In this document: positions 44,960 through 53,426 of the stretch, in pieces | Layout of the letters: each line of letters opens with the position of its first letter | Position numbering within the stretch: position 1 is the stretch's first letter | Position numbers and translations under genes: made by a program | Assembly: GCF_000024545.1 (NCBI RefSeq) | Contig: NC_013947.1 | Coordinates: 5,518,001 to 5,582,000, forward strand | Direction of reading: 5' to 3' | DNA from: Stackebrandtia nassauensis DSM 44728 | Lineage (GTDB): Bacteria > Actinomycetota > Actinomycetes > Mycobacteriales > Micromonosporaceae | DNA length: 64,000 nucleotides | Notes under the pieces: model-generated | The model's input: the letters and a program-made list of their open reading frames with translations, nothing else | Databases searched by the model: none | What the model was told of the DNA's origin: nothing

Positions 44960-46183
44960 ATGACTGACGAGACGCAACGCCAGCAGAACCCCGACGAGGC
45001 ACGACGGCAGCAACAGAACTCCGAGGAGACGCAGCGGCGGCAGGACCCCGAGAAGACGCAACGGCAGCAGGACCCCGACGCGGCACAGCGGCAGGTCCCA
45101 GACGAGGGGCTGCGGCAGCAGAATTCCGACGCGGCGCAGCGGCAGCAGATTCTCGACGAGGCGCTGCTTCGGCTGCACACCACCGGACCCGAGTTCGACG
45201 ACTGGTTGAGCAACCACGCGCCGATGGCCGTTGAGGCGTTGGCCCATCACGGGCACGCCGATCGGGTTCACCACTGGATCGATGAGTATGAGCACGTGTT
45301 GGAGGAGGCGCCGCGGCCGTCTGATCCGATCACCGTCGAGAATTGGCGCGAGGCGCTTGGGGATCCCCGGCGGCTTGGGGACTGGCCTTCGTGGTTCGAC
45401 AACGAGCTGGCCGAGGCCGAGTGGACCGAGGTGTTGGCCCGGTGGTGGCCGCGGTTGTTGCCCGGGATCGTCGCCAGTGCCACCCATGGGGTGATTCGGG
45501 TCGGCCATGCCGTGCGCACGTTGCGGGAGCAGGGGCCCAACGAGGCGCGGTTGGCGGAGTTGGCGCGGGCCTTCGGGTACTGGGCGGCGCGGTGGCAGCC
45601 CATGGTGCGGCCGACGGCGCCGTCCGGTGGGCTGGACGCCGCGAGTGCGCTCGCGCGGGTGCCCCGGATTCCCGAGCAGGACGGTGGGATCCGGGATCGG
45701 CTGGCGCAGTTGGACGGGCTGGCGGGCTGGGAGTCGGCGCAGGCCGCGCTGCGGTTGCCCGGCGAGGCCGAGGCAGTGCCGGACGCCGTGCGCGCGATCG
45801 TGACCGCGGCGGTGAACCGGTACCTGAGCCACGGGCACGGTTCGGCGGTGATGCTGGTGCACGCCGCGACCGCCCCCAACGCGGTGCTGCGGGTGTTGCC
45901 GTCGCTGCCAAGGGAGCATTGGCACGACAGTGCCGCGTTCGCGTGGTCGGCTTCGGCGGCGGTGATGTCGATCTACGCTCCCGCCGAGGCAGCGCCGACA
46001 ACGGAACTGCCGCAGGCTCCGGACGGTTCCGGCGCGGAGGAGGAGATCTTCGACGCGGCGGCGGCCAACGGTGACGCGCACGTGATCAAGTTCGCCGACA
46101 CCGCGCTGGACGTGCGCTCCTGGACCGGGGACGCGACGCCGTTGGCGGCCGCGCTACGGTCGGCACAGCTGATCGGGGATTGA
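44960..46183 (+). CDS. Questin-oxidase-like protein with N-terminal Q-rich repeats
   Basis: The 407-residue protein has an unusual N-terminal segment of about 60 residues made of nine-residue RQQDPDAAQ-like repeats (helical, charged, probably coiled-coil) and then a domain of the questin oxidase (DUF4243) family: LLRLHTTGPEFDDWLSNHAPMA, LAHHGHADRVHHWIDEY, LARWWPRLLPGIVASATHGVIRVGHAVR and VIKFADTALDVRSW. Fungal members perform Baeyer-Villiger-type ring opening of anthraquinones; the bacterial role is unknown. The conserved histidines (NHAPM, HHGH, HGVIRVGH, the final H-x-I-K) are kept. ATG 44960 is preferred over TTG 44852, which lies within the repeat/promoter zone. Confidence 0.85.
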   Translation: MTDETQRQQNPDEARRQQQNSEETQRRQDPEKTQRQQDPDAAQRQVPDEGLRQQNSDAAQRQQILDEALLRLHTTGPEFDDWLSNHAPMAVEALAHHGHADRVHHWIDEYEHVLEEAPRPSDPITVENWREALGDPRRLGDWPSWFDNELAEAEWTEVLARWWPRLLPGIVASATHGVIRVGHAVRTLREQGPNEARLAELARAFGYWAARWQPMVRPTAPSGGLDAASALARVPRIPEQDGGIRDRLAQLDGLAGWESAQAALRLPGEAEAVPDAVRAIVTAAVNRYLSHGHGSAVMLVHAATAPNAVLRVLPSLPREHWHDSAAFAWSASAAVMSIYAPAEAAPTTELPQAPDGSGAEEEIFDAAAANGDAHVIKFADTALDVRSWTGDATPLAAALRSAQLIGD

Positions 46184-46238
46184 GCCACTGTGAGTTTCGT
46201 GACTGGCAAAAGCTAGATCAACAGTTACGATTTCGGGC

Positions 46239-47006
46239 ATGACTGTGCCCGATCTGATTCGCCGCTGGCAGTACGGCTGGGGCCTGGCCAAGGGCCTGGC
46301 CCCGGCCGAGACCCTCACCGGATCCCACAAGAACGCCGTGGCGCTCAAGGTGACCCTCGACCTGCCCGGCCGGTACCAGGAGCTGCTGCCGCTGGACACC
46401 GAGCACGCCCGGTACTTCGCCGGGGTGGCGGCGCGGGCCGCGAAGCCCACCTGGGTCAGCGTCATCGGAGCCGACCCCAAGGACGTGCTGGCCGACTTCA
46501 AGGCCGCCGGACTGGATCGGATCGCCGAGGCCGACTCGCTGATGAGCATCGCGCTGGCCGAGCACCCGGTCCACGACGCGCCCGAGGGCTACACCGTGGA
46601 GGTCGCGGTGACGGATCCGGTCAGCCACAAGCGAACCCTGGACGAGCGTTCGTCGTGGGACGGTTCGGACGTGAACGCGCCCGCGGCCGGGGAGGTCGAC
46701 GAAGCGGCGAGCCAGGACTCGGTGATCCGGGTGCGGGTCGCCGACGCGAACGGGGAGTTGGCCGCTCGCGGCCTGATGGGCGTGCACGGCACCGACGCCA
46801 TCGCGCACGGGATCATGACCGAACCCGCGCACCGCAGGCGCGGGCTGGGCAGCGTCGTGATGTCCGCGTTGAGCCGCAAGGCGATCGAGCTGGGCGCCGA
46901 TACCGGACTGCTGGTCGCCGTGCCCGAGGGCCGGTACCTGTACAACAAGATCGGCTGGAGCGAGCGGGCCGATTTCGTCAGCGGGTCTCCGCCGGAGTGG
47001 GCCTGA
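46239..47006 (+). CDS. GNAT-family N-acetyltransferase
   Basis: The 255-residue protein ends with a GNAT fold: DAIAHGIMTEPAHRRRGLGSVVMSALSRKA carries the acetyl-CoA motif (R-R-G-L-G), followed by GADTGLLVAVPEGRYLYNKIGW. The N-terminal 120 residues look like a second, degenerate GNAT half. Substrate unknown. TACGAT lies 7 bases before ATG 46239 and there is no Shine-Dalgarno, consistent with a leaderless or near-leaderless transcript. It converges on a kinase gene. Confidence 0.85.
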   Translation: MTVPDLIRRWQYGWGLAKGLAPAETLTGSHKNAVALKVTLDLPGRYQELLPLDTEHARYFAGVAARAAKPTWVSVIGADPKDVLADFKAAGLDRIAEADSLMSIALAEHPVHDAPEGYTVEVAVTDPVSHKRTLDERSSWDGSDVNAPAAGEVDEAASQDSVIRVRVADANGELAARGLMGVHGTDAIAHGIMTEPAHRRRGLGSVVMSALSRKAIELGADTGLLVAVPEGRYLYNKIGWSERADFVSGSPPEWA

Positions 47007-47009
47007 GTC

Positions 47010-48755
47010 TCACGACGGGTTGAGCAGTTTCCCCTTGTCGCTTGACCACTCATCGAGGCCGTTGTCGGGGTTGAGGTGCCGGAACCAGTACAGCTTCCCG
47101 TCCCGGGTGCGGGCATAGATGACTCCGGTGCTGCTGGCGACGAAGCTTTCGTAGTCGTCCCAGCCCTCGGCGATGGTGATCCTGTCCCAGGGGGAACTCA
47201 CGTCCCTGAAGTCGCGCGGGGCGTGCCACAGGAGGTCGCCGTTCGGCCGTGTGACATATAGGACGCCGTCGCCGCCACTCACCAGCGTCGCCATGGGTGT
47301 GTTCCAGCCGCTGCCGATCTCCGTTCCCGAATCAGGTTGCCATTCGACCGGCCCATCATCTGGTGAGGTGTGCTTGTTCCAGAACAGCCGCCCCTTCTTG
47401 TCCACGGTGTGGAGAACATTCGCGGAGGCGGCGAAGATACGGATGTACTTGTCGAAGTCGTGCCCCACCCGGGTTCCCGAGCCCTTGCTCCACTTGTCGG
47501 CGCCGCCCTTGGGATCGGTGTGGCGGTACCAGTACAGGTCACCGTTGTCGTCGATCGCGTAGAGAACGCCTCGGTTGGCCGCGATCACCGTGCGGCCCTT
47601 CCAGTCCCCGCCGACGCGCTTGCCCGAGCCTTCGGCCCATGTGGGCGCTCCTGCTTTGGGGTCGGTGTGGCGGTACCAGGACACATGGCCGTCGGAGTCC
47701 ACCCGATAGATCACGCCGTCATGGGAGTCCAGCAGGGTGCCGTCCTCCAGGCCCTCGGGAACCCAGCCGGGCGAGGACTTCCCGCCCTCGTCGGGAGTGG
47801 ACAGATCGCCGCTGCCCGGCCGCCACAGGCCGACCACGACCACCGTCACGACGAGCGCGACCGCCAGGATCGCGGCCGTCACCATGGTGGCGCGCGTCAG
47901 GACGCGGCGGTTGCCCCGGCGCCGTTCCGGTTTCGTGTCGGGCAGTCCGCCCTGGCAATCGGCCACGAAGTCCGAGGCCGTCAGGAAGCGGTCCTGCGGT
48001 GCCTTGGCCAGCGCGCGCTTGACGGCCCGGGCCACGGACCTGGGTGTGGCGGGCGGCGGATCGGGGGGCGGTGTTCGCAGGTGCCCGCTGAGGATGTCCA
48101 CCGCCGCGCCGGTGAACGGCGGTGTTCCGCTGAGGCACTCGAAGGCCACCGCACCGAGACTGTACACATCGGATTCGGGGCCGATGGCGTCGCCGTTGAC
48201 CTGCTCGGGCGACACATAGCTCAACGTCCCCATGATCTGCCCGGACAGCGTCACCTTGGCGTCCCCGACGGCCCGGGCGATCCCGAAGTCCAGCAGGGTC
48301 GCCCGGCCGTCGTCGTCGACCATGATGTTGCCCGGCTTGATGTCGCGGTGCACGATGCCGTTGCGGTGCGCGACATCCAGCGCCCGCGCCACCTGTTCCA
48401 GGAGGGGCAGCAGCTCGGCCGCGCTCAGGGTGCCGCGTTCGGCGAGCAGTCGCGCGAGTGTCCTGCCCGGCACGAACTCCATCACCAGGTAGGTCACGGT
48501 GTCGCCGTCGAGCTGATCCTCACCGACGTCGTGGATCCGCGCGGCACCGGGGATCGCGAGCTTCGCCAGGTATCGCGCCTCCTGCTGGAACCGGCGCCGT
48601 GAATCGACGTCGTCGGACAGGTCGGCCCGCAGCAGTTTCAGGGCGACGGTGCGGTCCAGCGTGGTGTCGGTGGCGCTCCACACCTCGCCCATACCGCCCA
48701 GGCCAACCCGTTCGACGAGCCGATACCGGCCATTGAGGACTTGTCCGGCTCTCAC
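47010..48755 (-). CDS. Membrane Ser/Thr protein kinase with tachylectin-like sensor
   Basis: The 581-residue receptor kinase has a complete kinase domain (GLGGMGEVW, VALKLL, HRDIKPGNI, DFGIA, VSPEQ), a membrane helix at about 293-313 (TMVTAAILAVALVVTVVVVGLW), and an outer domain of five roughly 47-residue repeats (GVIYRVDSDGHVSWYRH, GVLYAIDDNGDLYWYRH, GRLFWNKH, GVLYVTRPNGDLLWH, GVIYARTRDGKLYWFRH). These resemble tachylectin-2 five-bladed propellers, which bind amino sugars, so a cell-wall or GlcNAc ligand is plausible. GTG 48755 lacks a ribosome site and has TATCGT at -12 to -7. Confidence 0.93.
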   Translation of the reverse strand: MRAGQVLNGRYRLVERVGLGGMGEVWSATDTTLDRTVALKLLRADLSDDVDSRRRFQQEARYLAKLAIPGAARIHDVGEDQLDGDTVTYLVMEFVPGRTLARLLAERGTLSAAELLPLLEQVARALDVAHRNGIVHRDIKPGNIMVDDDGRATLLDFGIARAVGDAKVTLSGQIMGTLSYVSPEQVNGDAIGPESDVYSLGAVAFECLSGTPPFTGAAVDILSGHLRTPPPDPPPATPRSVARAVKRALAKAPQDRFLTASDFVADCQGGLPDTKPERRRGNRRVLTRATMVTAAILAVALVVTVVVVGLWRPGSGDLSTPDEGGKSSPGWVPEGLEDGTLLDSHDGVIYRVDSDGHVSWYRHTDPKAGAPTWAEGSGKRVGGDWKGRTVIAANRGVLYAIDDNGDLYWYRHTDPKGGADKWSKGSGTRVGHDFDKYIRIFAASANVLHTVDKKGRLFWNKHTSPDDGPVEWQPDSGTEIGSGWNTPMATLVSGGDGVLYVTRPNGDLLWHAPRDFRDVSSPWDRITIAEGWDDYESFVASSTGVIYARTRDGKLYWFRHLNPDNGLDEWSSDKGKLLNPS

Positions 48756-48761
48756 GTGAAC

Positions 48762-48767
48762 ACGATA
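48762..48767 (-). promoter_or_regulatory. -10 element (TATCGT) of a probable leaderless kinase promoter
   Basis: TATCGT fits the TANNNT consensus and ends 6 bases before the GTG at 48755, which has no Shine-Dalgarno. Confidence 0.45.
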
Positions 48768-48787
48768 CCAAGGGCGTCACATCACTG

Positions 48788-49849
48788 TCAGCCCTCGAAT
48801 ACCGGGTTGTTGGCGAACTCGGTGTAGCGCTTCTGTTCCTCGGCGTCGGCCTTGCCCTTGTCGTCGTAGCCGACCCGAAGTCCGCCGTCCTCATGCGTGC
48901 CGGGTGAATCGAAAATCATGTATGAGGACAGTTTCGGGAACTGATTCTTCTCCACCGCCGTGGCGGCCTGTTCGTAGTAATCGCGCGCCTGTTCCTGGGT
49001 GGAATCGCTCATTCCCCATTCGACGATTCCCCACGGTTTGGACTTCAGATCCATTTCCTCTGAACTCAATCCGTTGAGGAGATCGTAGAAACGTCCGACG
49101 TTCTCGGCGAAGTCGGCTTTGTTGCCGTCGCCATAGGCGTTGAACATGACCCAGTCGACGTATTCGTCGCCGGGGTACAGCTTCGGCACCAGGCAGTCCC
49201 AGGCTTCGTAGTTCATGTAGTCCATGACCCACACGACGTTGTCGATGCCCTTGGCGTCGAAGCGTTCCCGCACGTTGTGCCACATGTCGCGGTAGTCGGC
49301 GGCGGTTCCGGCGGCGGCGTCCTCCTTCGTGTCGCATGCGGAGTCGGAGCTGACGTCGTTCTCCGGCTCGTGGTGGATGGTGAGGAAGATCTTCTTGGGC
49401 GCCACCTCGGCGATGTTGTCGGCCGCCGCGTCGATGTGTTCATCCATTTCGGCGTCACCACCGGCGGCGTCCTTCCACTTGGCCGCCGGTTTCCAGTTCT
49501 GGTAGAGGTAGGTGTCCTCGCGGTTGGCCAGGGCACGTTCCTCCTTGGTCCGCAGCGGCAGCTGGCCTTCGGCGGCGAAGGTGTGGACGATGTCGAGCGG
49601 TTTTCCGATCCGCTCCTCGTGGTGGGCGACCTGTTCGGTCACCGAGTCGTCGGCCTGGGGGTAGTCCGAGGCCCGGGCTCCCAGCCACGGACGGCACTCG
49701 TTGACGAGGATCTCGCTGACCTGGCAGTCGCGGTCACCCGAATCGTTGGTGTCGGCGAAGACCGGAATGCCGATCGCGGCCGCGGCGATCATGGCGGCCA
49801 TGGTGGTGAATATGACGATTGCTCGTTTTTTGCGCAGAGGGGGGCGCAA
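48788..49849 (-). CDS. Secreted glycoside hydrolase, GH26-like
   Basis: The 353-residue protein has a basic N-terminus and a hydrophobic helix (AIVIFTTMAAMIAAAAIGIPVFA), then a TIM-barrel-like domain. KIFLTIHHEPENDV supplies the acid/base Glu and KPWGIVEWGMSDS the nucleophile Glu, the paired signatures of GH26 (beta-mannanase-like) and related clan GH-A barrels. Cysteines in DCQVSEILVNECRPW and SACDTK/WDCLV suggest an exported, disulfide-bonded enzyme. TTG 49849 with AAGGAG 7 bases upstream is the best start. Polysaccharide substrate not determinable. Confidence 0.8.
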   Translation of the reverse strand: MRPPLRKKRAIVIFTTMAAMIAAAAIGIPVFADTNDSGDRDCQVSEILVNECRPWLGARASDYPQADDSVTEQVAHHEERIGKPLDIVHTFAAEGQLPLRTKEERALANREDTYLYQNWKPAAKWKDAAGGDAEMDEHIDAAADNIAEVAPKKIFLTIHHEPENDVSSDSACDTKEDAAAGTAADYRDMWHNVRERFDAKGIDNVVWVMDYMNYEAWDCLVPKLYPGDEYVDWVMFNAYGDGNKADFAENVGRFYDLLNGLSSEEMDLKSKPWGIVEWGMSDSTQEQARDYYEQAATAVEKNQFPKLSSYMIFDSPGTHEDGGLRVGYDDKGKADAEEQKRYTEFANNPVFEG

Positions 49850-50151
49850 CTCCTGGCTCCTTACCAATGGGGTTCAAACCGAAGTGGGGTTCGGCGTCAT
49901 CGAAGAATAGGGAAATTCATATTCGTATGCAATACCAATGGGTAACTCATTTCCCACAACCGCGCCGATAAGCACCAGAAACACCATTGGCCACTTGTTG
50001 CCACAACAGTCACAGGCTTATTAAGATGCTTAAATGAATTGACGCGATCAGTCGCGAAAGGACTGTTGCCGCATCATAGCTCGTGATCTCCGGGACCGGT
50101 CCCCGCTTCGTCCATTGACAACCGTCGCCAACAATCGAGATACTCATTGGA
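49850..50151. other. 302-bp divergent intergenic region, A+T-rich
   Basis: This gap separates the GH26-like gene (minus) from a kinase gene (plus). It is the most A+T-rich part of the window. It holds the kinase promoter (50115-50144), a short palindrome GCGATCAGTCGC (about 50044-50055) and an interrupted TTAAG...CTTAA pair (about 50021-50033). No further reading frame is convincing. Confidence 0.6.
50115..50144 (+). promoter_or_regulatory. Sigma70-type promoter of the kinase at 50152
   Basis: TTGACA (50115-50120) and GATACT (50139-50144) are 18 bases apart, and 7 bases separate GATACT from the ATG at 50152. No ribosome site is present, so a leaderless mRNA is likely. Confidence 0.7.
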
Positions 50152-51957
50152 ATGAAACGACTCTCCGAACCCCTCGAACTCGGTCGGTACCGGCTGGTGG
50201 CCGAACTCGGCCGTGGCGCGATGGGCATCGTGTACCTGGGGGTCACCGAGGACGGCACCCTGGTGGCGCTGAAGCGGGTGCGGGAACAGTTCCTCGACGA
50301 CGACGAGTTCCGGGCCCGGTTCCGTCGCGAGGTGGACTCCTCCAAGAAGGTGTCCGGCCCCCGCACCGCCGCCGTGATCGACGCCGACGTCGACGACAAC
50401 CCGCCGTGGCTGGCCTCGGAGTTCGTATACGGCCCAACGCTTGAGGCCGCCATCGCCGAGGTCGGCCAGCTGCCGGAGTCCTCGGTGTTGCTGCTGGCCC
50501 AGGGGCTGGCGTCGGCGCTGTCCGACATCCACCGGACCGGGTTGATCCACCGCGACCTCAAGCCGTCCAATGTGATCCTGGCGCCGGACGGGCCGCGCGT
50601 CATCGACTTCGGGATCGCGCGCGCGGCCGAGACCGAGGGCGGCACCGACATCACCCACACCTCGTGGCTGCTCGGCTCGCCGGGCTACATGTCGCCCGAG
50701 CAGGCCGAGAGCAAGGCCCTGACCACCGCCAGCGACCTGTTCTCGATGGCCACGGTGCTCTATGTGGCCAGTACCGGCACCAATCCCTTCAAGGGGGCCG
50801 GTTCGCCACAGACCATGTACAACGTCGTGCACGCCGAACCCGATCTGGACGTGCTGCCCGACGCGGTCCGCGAGATAGTCGAACCCTGCTGGGCGAAGGA
50901 TCCCGAGGCCCGGCCCACGGCGGCGCAGCTGCTGGACCGCATCCCGGTCGCGGCCGAGCGGCCCTGGCCCGAGGGCCTGGTCGCGCTGGCGGCGGCACAG
51001 CGGGTCACCGTCGCGGGGATGCTTCCCGACGACACGGTCCGGTTCCACGACGGCGGCACCCAGGTCCTCCCCGAGGATGCCGAAGCGCCGCAACCCGAAC
51101 CGGCGGCGGCCGAGGCGCCCGACTGGGAGGCCCCCGGGCCGGATCCGGCCGCGAGCCCCGCCCCGGGAGTCGACCCGGCCTGGGCACCGCCGCCGCCCGG
51201 GTCGGAGGCGTTCGACGCACCGCCGCCTCCTCCCCCAGCGCCGCCGTTCGCTCCGACGCCGACGCCCGCCTTCGGTTCCGCGTTGACCACCGGGCAGATC
51301 GCCGGGATCGTCGTCGCGGGCGTGGTCGGCCTGCTGCTGGTCGCGGGGCTGATCTCCGTCGGCATCGACAGCCAGAACGCCTCCGACAGCAGTGATTCGG
51401 CCACCTCGGACTACGACTACGGCAACGACGAAGAGACCACCTACGACGACTACACCGACGACGGTTACACGGAGGACGACTACACCGAGCCGGAGCCCAC
51501 CCAGGACGACATCGTGGACGTCAGCGCCGGTGACTGCGTCTACGGTTCCCCCGACGTGGGCGCCAACTGGGACATCCAGTCCTGCGGCACCGGCAACTTC
51601 ACGGTGCTGGAGCGCATCGACGGCTCGGGTGACTACAACGCCTGCGACTCGTCCGACCACATGCTCGACTATGGCCAGCAGATCACCGACTACGGCGACA
51701 CGAACTTCGTGCTGTGCCTGTCGATGAACTGGGCCCAGGGCGACATCGGGCACGCGCCGCAGGACACCTGCCTGTACCGCACCGGTTCCGGCGGTTCGGC
51801 GGTCTTCGAGTTCGTCGAGTGCGACCAGGCCAACGCCATCGTCACCGGCTTCAACGACAACTACGACGACGCCGGTTTCTGCAGCGGCTACGGCTATGCC
51901 TCCGCCCAGGATCCCACTTTCGACATCGCCTACACCGTTTGTTACAGCGACTACTGA
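50152..51957 (+). CDS. Membrane Ser/Thr protein kinase with acidic linker and Cys-rich sensor
   Basis: The 601-residue receptor kinase has a full kinase domain (GRGAMGIVY, VALKRV, HRDLKPSNV, DFGIA, MSPEQ), a long Pro/Ala/Glu juxtamembrane linker (about 300-378), a membrane helix (IAGIVVAGVVGLLLVAGLISVG, about 383-404), then an outer stalk rich in Asp, Tyr and Thr (DYDYGNDEETTYDDYTDDG and onward) and a Cys-containing globular domain (about 455-601). Six or more cysteines (AGDCVYGS, QSCGTG, YNACDSS, FVLCLSM, DTCLYRT, VECDQ, GFCSGY, TVCYSD) suggest disulfides. It is a different sensor from the other three kinases in the window. Confidence 0.93.
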   Translation: MKRLSEPLELGRYRLVAELGRGAMGIVYLGVTEDGTLVALKRVREQFLDDDEFRARFRREVDSSKKVSGPRTAAVIDADVDDNPPWLASEFVYGPTLEAAIAEVGQLPESSVLLLAQGLASALSDIHRTGLIHRDLKPSNVILAPDGPRVIDFGIARAAETEGGTDITHTSWLLGSPGYMSPEQAESKALTTASDLFSMATVLYVASTGTNPFKGAGSPQTMYNVVHAEPDLDVLPDAVREIVEPCWAKDPEARPTAAQLLDRIPVAAERPWPEGLVALAAAQRVTVAGMLPDDTVRFHDGGTQVLPEDAEAPQPEPAAAEAPDWEAPGPDPAASPAPGVDPAWAPPPPGSEAFDAPPPPPPAPPFAPTPTPAFGSALTTGQIAGIVVAGVVGLLLVAGLISVGIDSQNASDSSDSATSDYDYGNDEETTYDDYTDDGYTEDDYTEPEPTQDDIVDVSAGDCVYGSPDVGANWDIQSCGTGNFTVLERIDGSGDYNACDSSDHMLDYGQQITDYGDTNFVLCLSMNWAQGDIGHAPQDTCLYRTGSGGSAVFEFVECDQANAIVTGFNDNYDDAGFCSGYGYASAQDPTFDIAYTVCYSDY

Positions 51958-52058
51958 ACCGTCGCGAGTGGTTGCCCTCCGCGTGTCTTGTCCGTAAGGT
52001 CACGATTGATATAGCGATACCCGTCTATATCTTTTGTGTCCGAACGAAAGGCAAGATC

Positions 52059-53378
52059 ATGAGACCCATGAGGACGGCGGTGGCCACGGCCACCGCCGTC
52101 GCCCTGAGCCTGGCCGTGTTGTCCGCCGCATCCGGTACTGCGACGGCCGACGACCTCGACACCGAGCCCGCGTACCTGAGCGTCCCGGGACTGTCGGGCG
52201 CCCAGACCCGTGCCCTGTCCGCCGACGGCTTCGACGTCGTCAAACGGACCGCCGACGGCGCCACGACCGTGATCGGCGACGCGAAGGTCGCCGATCGCCT
52301 GCGCGACCGGGGCCTTGAGCCCACCGTGCTGGACACCGTCTACAAGAAGGTGTCCACCAAGGCCGCGCTCGGCGAGTACTACGGCGGCTACAAGACCCCC
52401 GACCTGCACTTCAAACACCTCGACGACGTGGCCGCCGCGCACCCGGACCTGGCCAAGGTCTACGACATCGGCGACTCGTGGCTGAAGACCCAAGGCCAGG
52501 GCGGCCATGACATCAAGGCCATCTGCATCACCAAGATGGCCGACGGCGACTGCGAACTGTCGCCGGAGTCGGCCAAGCCCCGGTTCTCGGTGATCTCGCA
52601 GATCCACGCCCGCGAGATCGCCACCGGCGAGATCAGCTGGCGCTGGATCGACTACCTGGCCAACGGGTACGGCAGCGACGAGACCGTCACGTCCATACTC
52701 GACACCACTGAGGTGTGGGTGGTCCCGATCGTCAACCCCGACGGCGTCGACAAGGTGGCCTCCGGTGGCGATTCGCCGCTGCTGCAACGCAAGAACCTCG
52801 ACAACAGTCACGGCGACTGCGGCGGCACCCAGACCGGGGTCGACCTGAACCGCAACCACTCCTACGGTTGGGGCGACGCCGGAACCCAACCGTGCAGCGA
52901 GACCTTCCAGGGCCCCAGCGCGGGCTCCGAACCGGAGATCGTCGCCGTGGAGGAGTTCTTCGGCAAGATCCACCCGGATCAGCGCGGCGACGGCGACGCC
53001 CCCGCGCCCGACGACACCCGGGACGTCATGATCTCACTGCACTCCTATGGGGAGTATCTGATCGTGCCGTGGGGTCACTCCACCTCGCCGCCTCCCAACG
53101 ACTCGCAGCTGCGGGCGCTGGGCAACGCGATGGCCGAGTCCAACGGCTACCAGGTGGGCAACCCGTCCCAGACCGTCGGCTACCTGGCCAGCGGCACCAG
53201 TGACGACTACACCTACGGCACCCTCGGCATCGCCAGCTACACCTTCGAGGTGGGCGGCCAGTTCGGCGAGTGCGGCGGCTTCCTGCCCGCGTACTCGTGC
53301 GTCGAGGACCTGTGGACGCTCAACCAGGGCGCGCTGATCACCGCGGCCCAGAACGCCAAGGCGCCGTACCAGCTGTGA
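52059..53378 (+). CDS. Secreted M14-family zinc carboxypeptidase
   Basis: The 439-residue protein has a signal peptide (ends TATADD), a pro-region (about 31-100) and a carboxypeptidase A-type domain. Zinc ligands are His183 and Glu186 in QIHAREIATGE and the His in SLHSYGEYLIVPWG; the Arg/Asn substrate pocket is DLNRNHSYGW and the catalytic Glu lies in SYTFEVGGQFGE. Four cysteines in the C-terminal half may pair. It is a nutrient-scavenging exopeptidase by family. ATG 52059 has AAAGG 8 bases upstream. Confidence 0.93.
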   Translation: MRPMRTAVATATAVALSLAVLSAASGTATADDLDTEPAYLSVPGLSGAQTRALSADGFDVVKRTADGATTVIGDAKVADRLRDRGLEPTVLDTVYKKVSTKAALGEYYGGYKTPDLHFKHLDDVAAAHPDLAKVYDIGDSWLKTQGQGGHDIKAICITKMADGDCELSPESAKPRFSVISQIHAREIATGEISWRWIDYLANGYGSDETVTSILDTTEVWVVPIVNPDGVDKVASGGDSPLLQRKNLDNSHGDCGGTQTGVDLNRNHSYGWGDAGTQPCSETFQGPSAGSEPEIVAVEEFFGKIHPDQRGDGDAPAPDDTRDVMISLHSYGEYLIVPWGHSTSPPPNDSQLRALGNAMAESNGYQVGNPSQTVGYLASGTSDDYTYGTLGIASYTFEVGGQFGECGGFLPAYSCVEDLWTLNQGALITAAQNAKAPYQL

Positions 53379-53384
53379 CGGCCC

Positions 53385-53422
53385 ACGACCGTCCCCATCG
53401 TCTGTTCGATGGGGACGGTCGT
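53385..53422. terminator. Perfect 16-bp bidirectional terminator
   Basis: ACGACCGTCCCCATCG pairs with CGATGGGGACGGTCGT around a TCTGTT loop, 6 bases after the carboxypeptidase stop and 4 bases before the end of the convergent GlxA gene. Confidence 0.9.
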
Positions 53423-53426
53423 TTCG

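Noticed and set aside
40500-46200. Integrated mobile element or genomic island with ends
   Set aside because: Accessory content and lower GC are suggestive, but no integrase, transposase, flanking direct repeats or tRNA attachment site was found.
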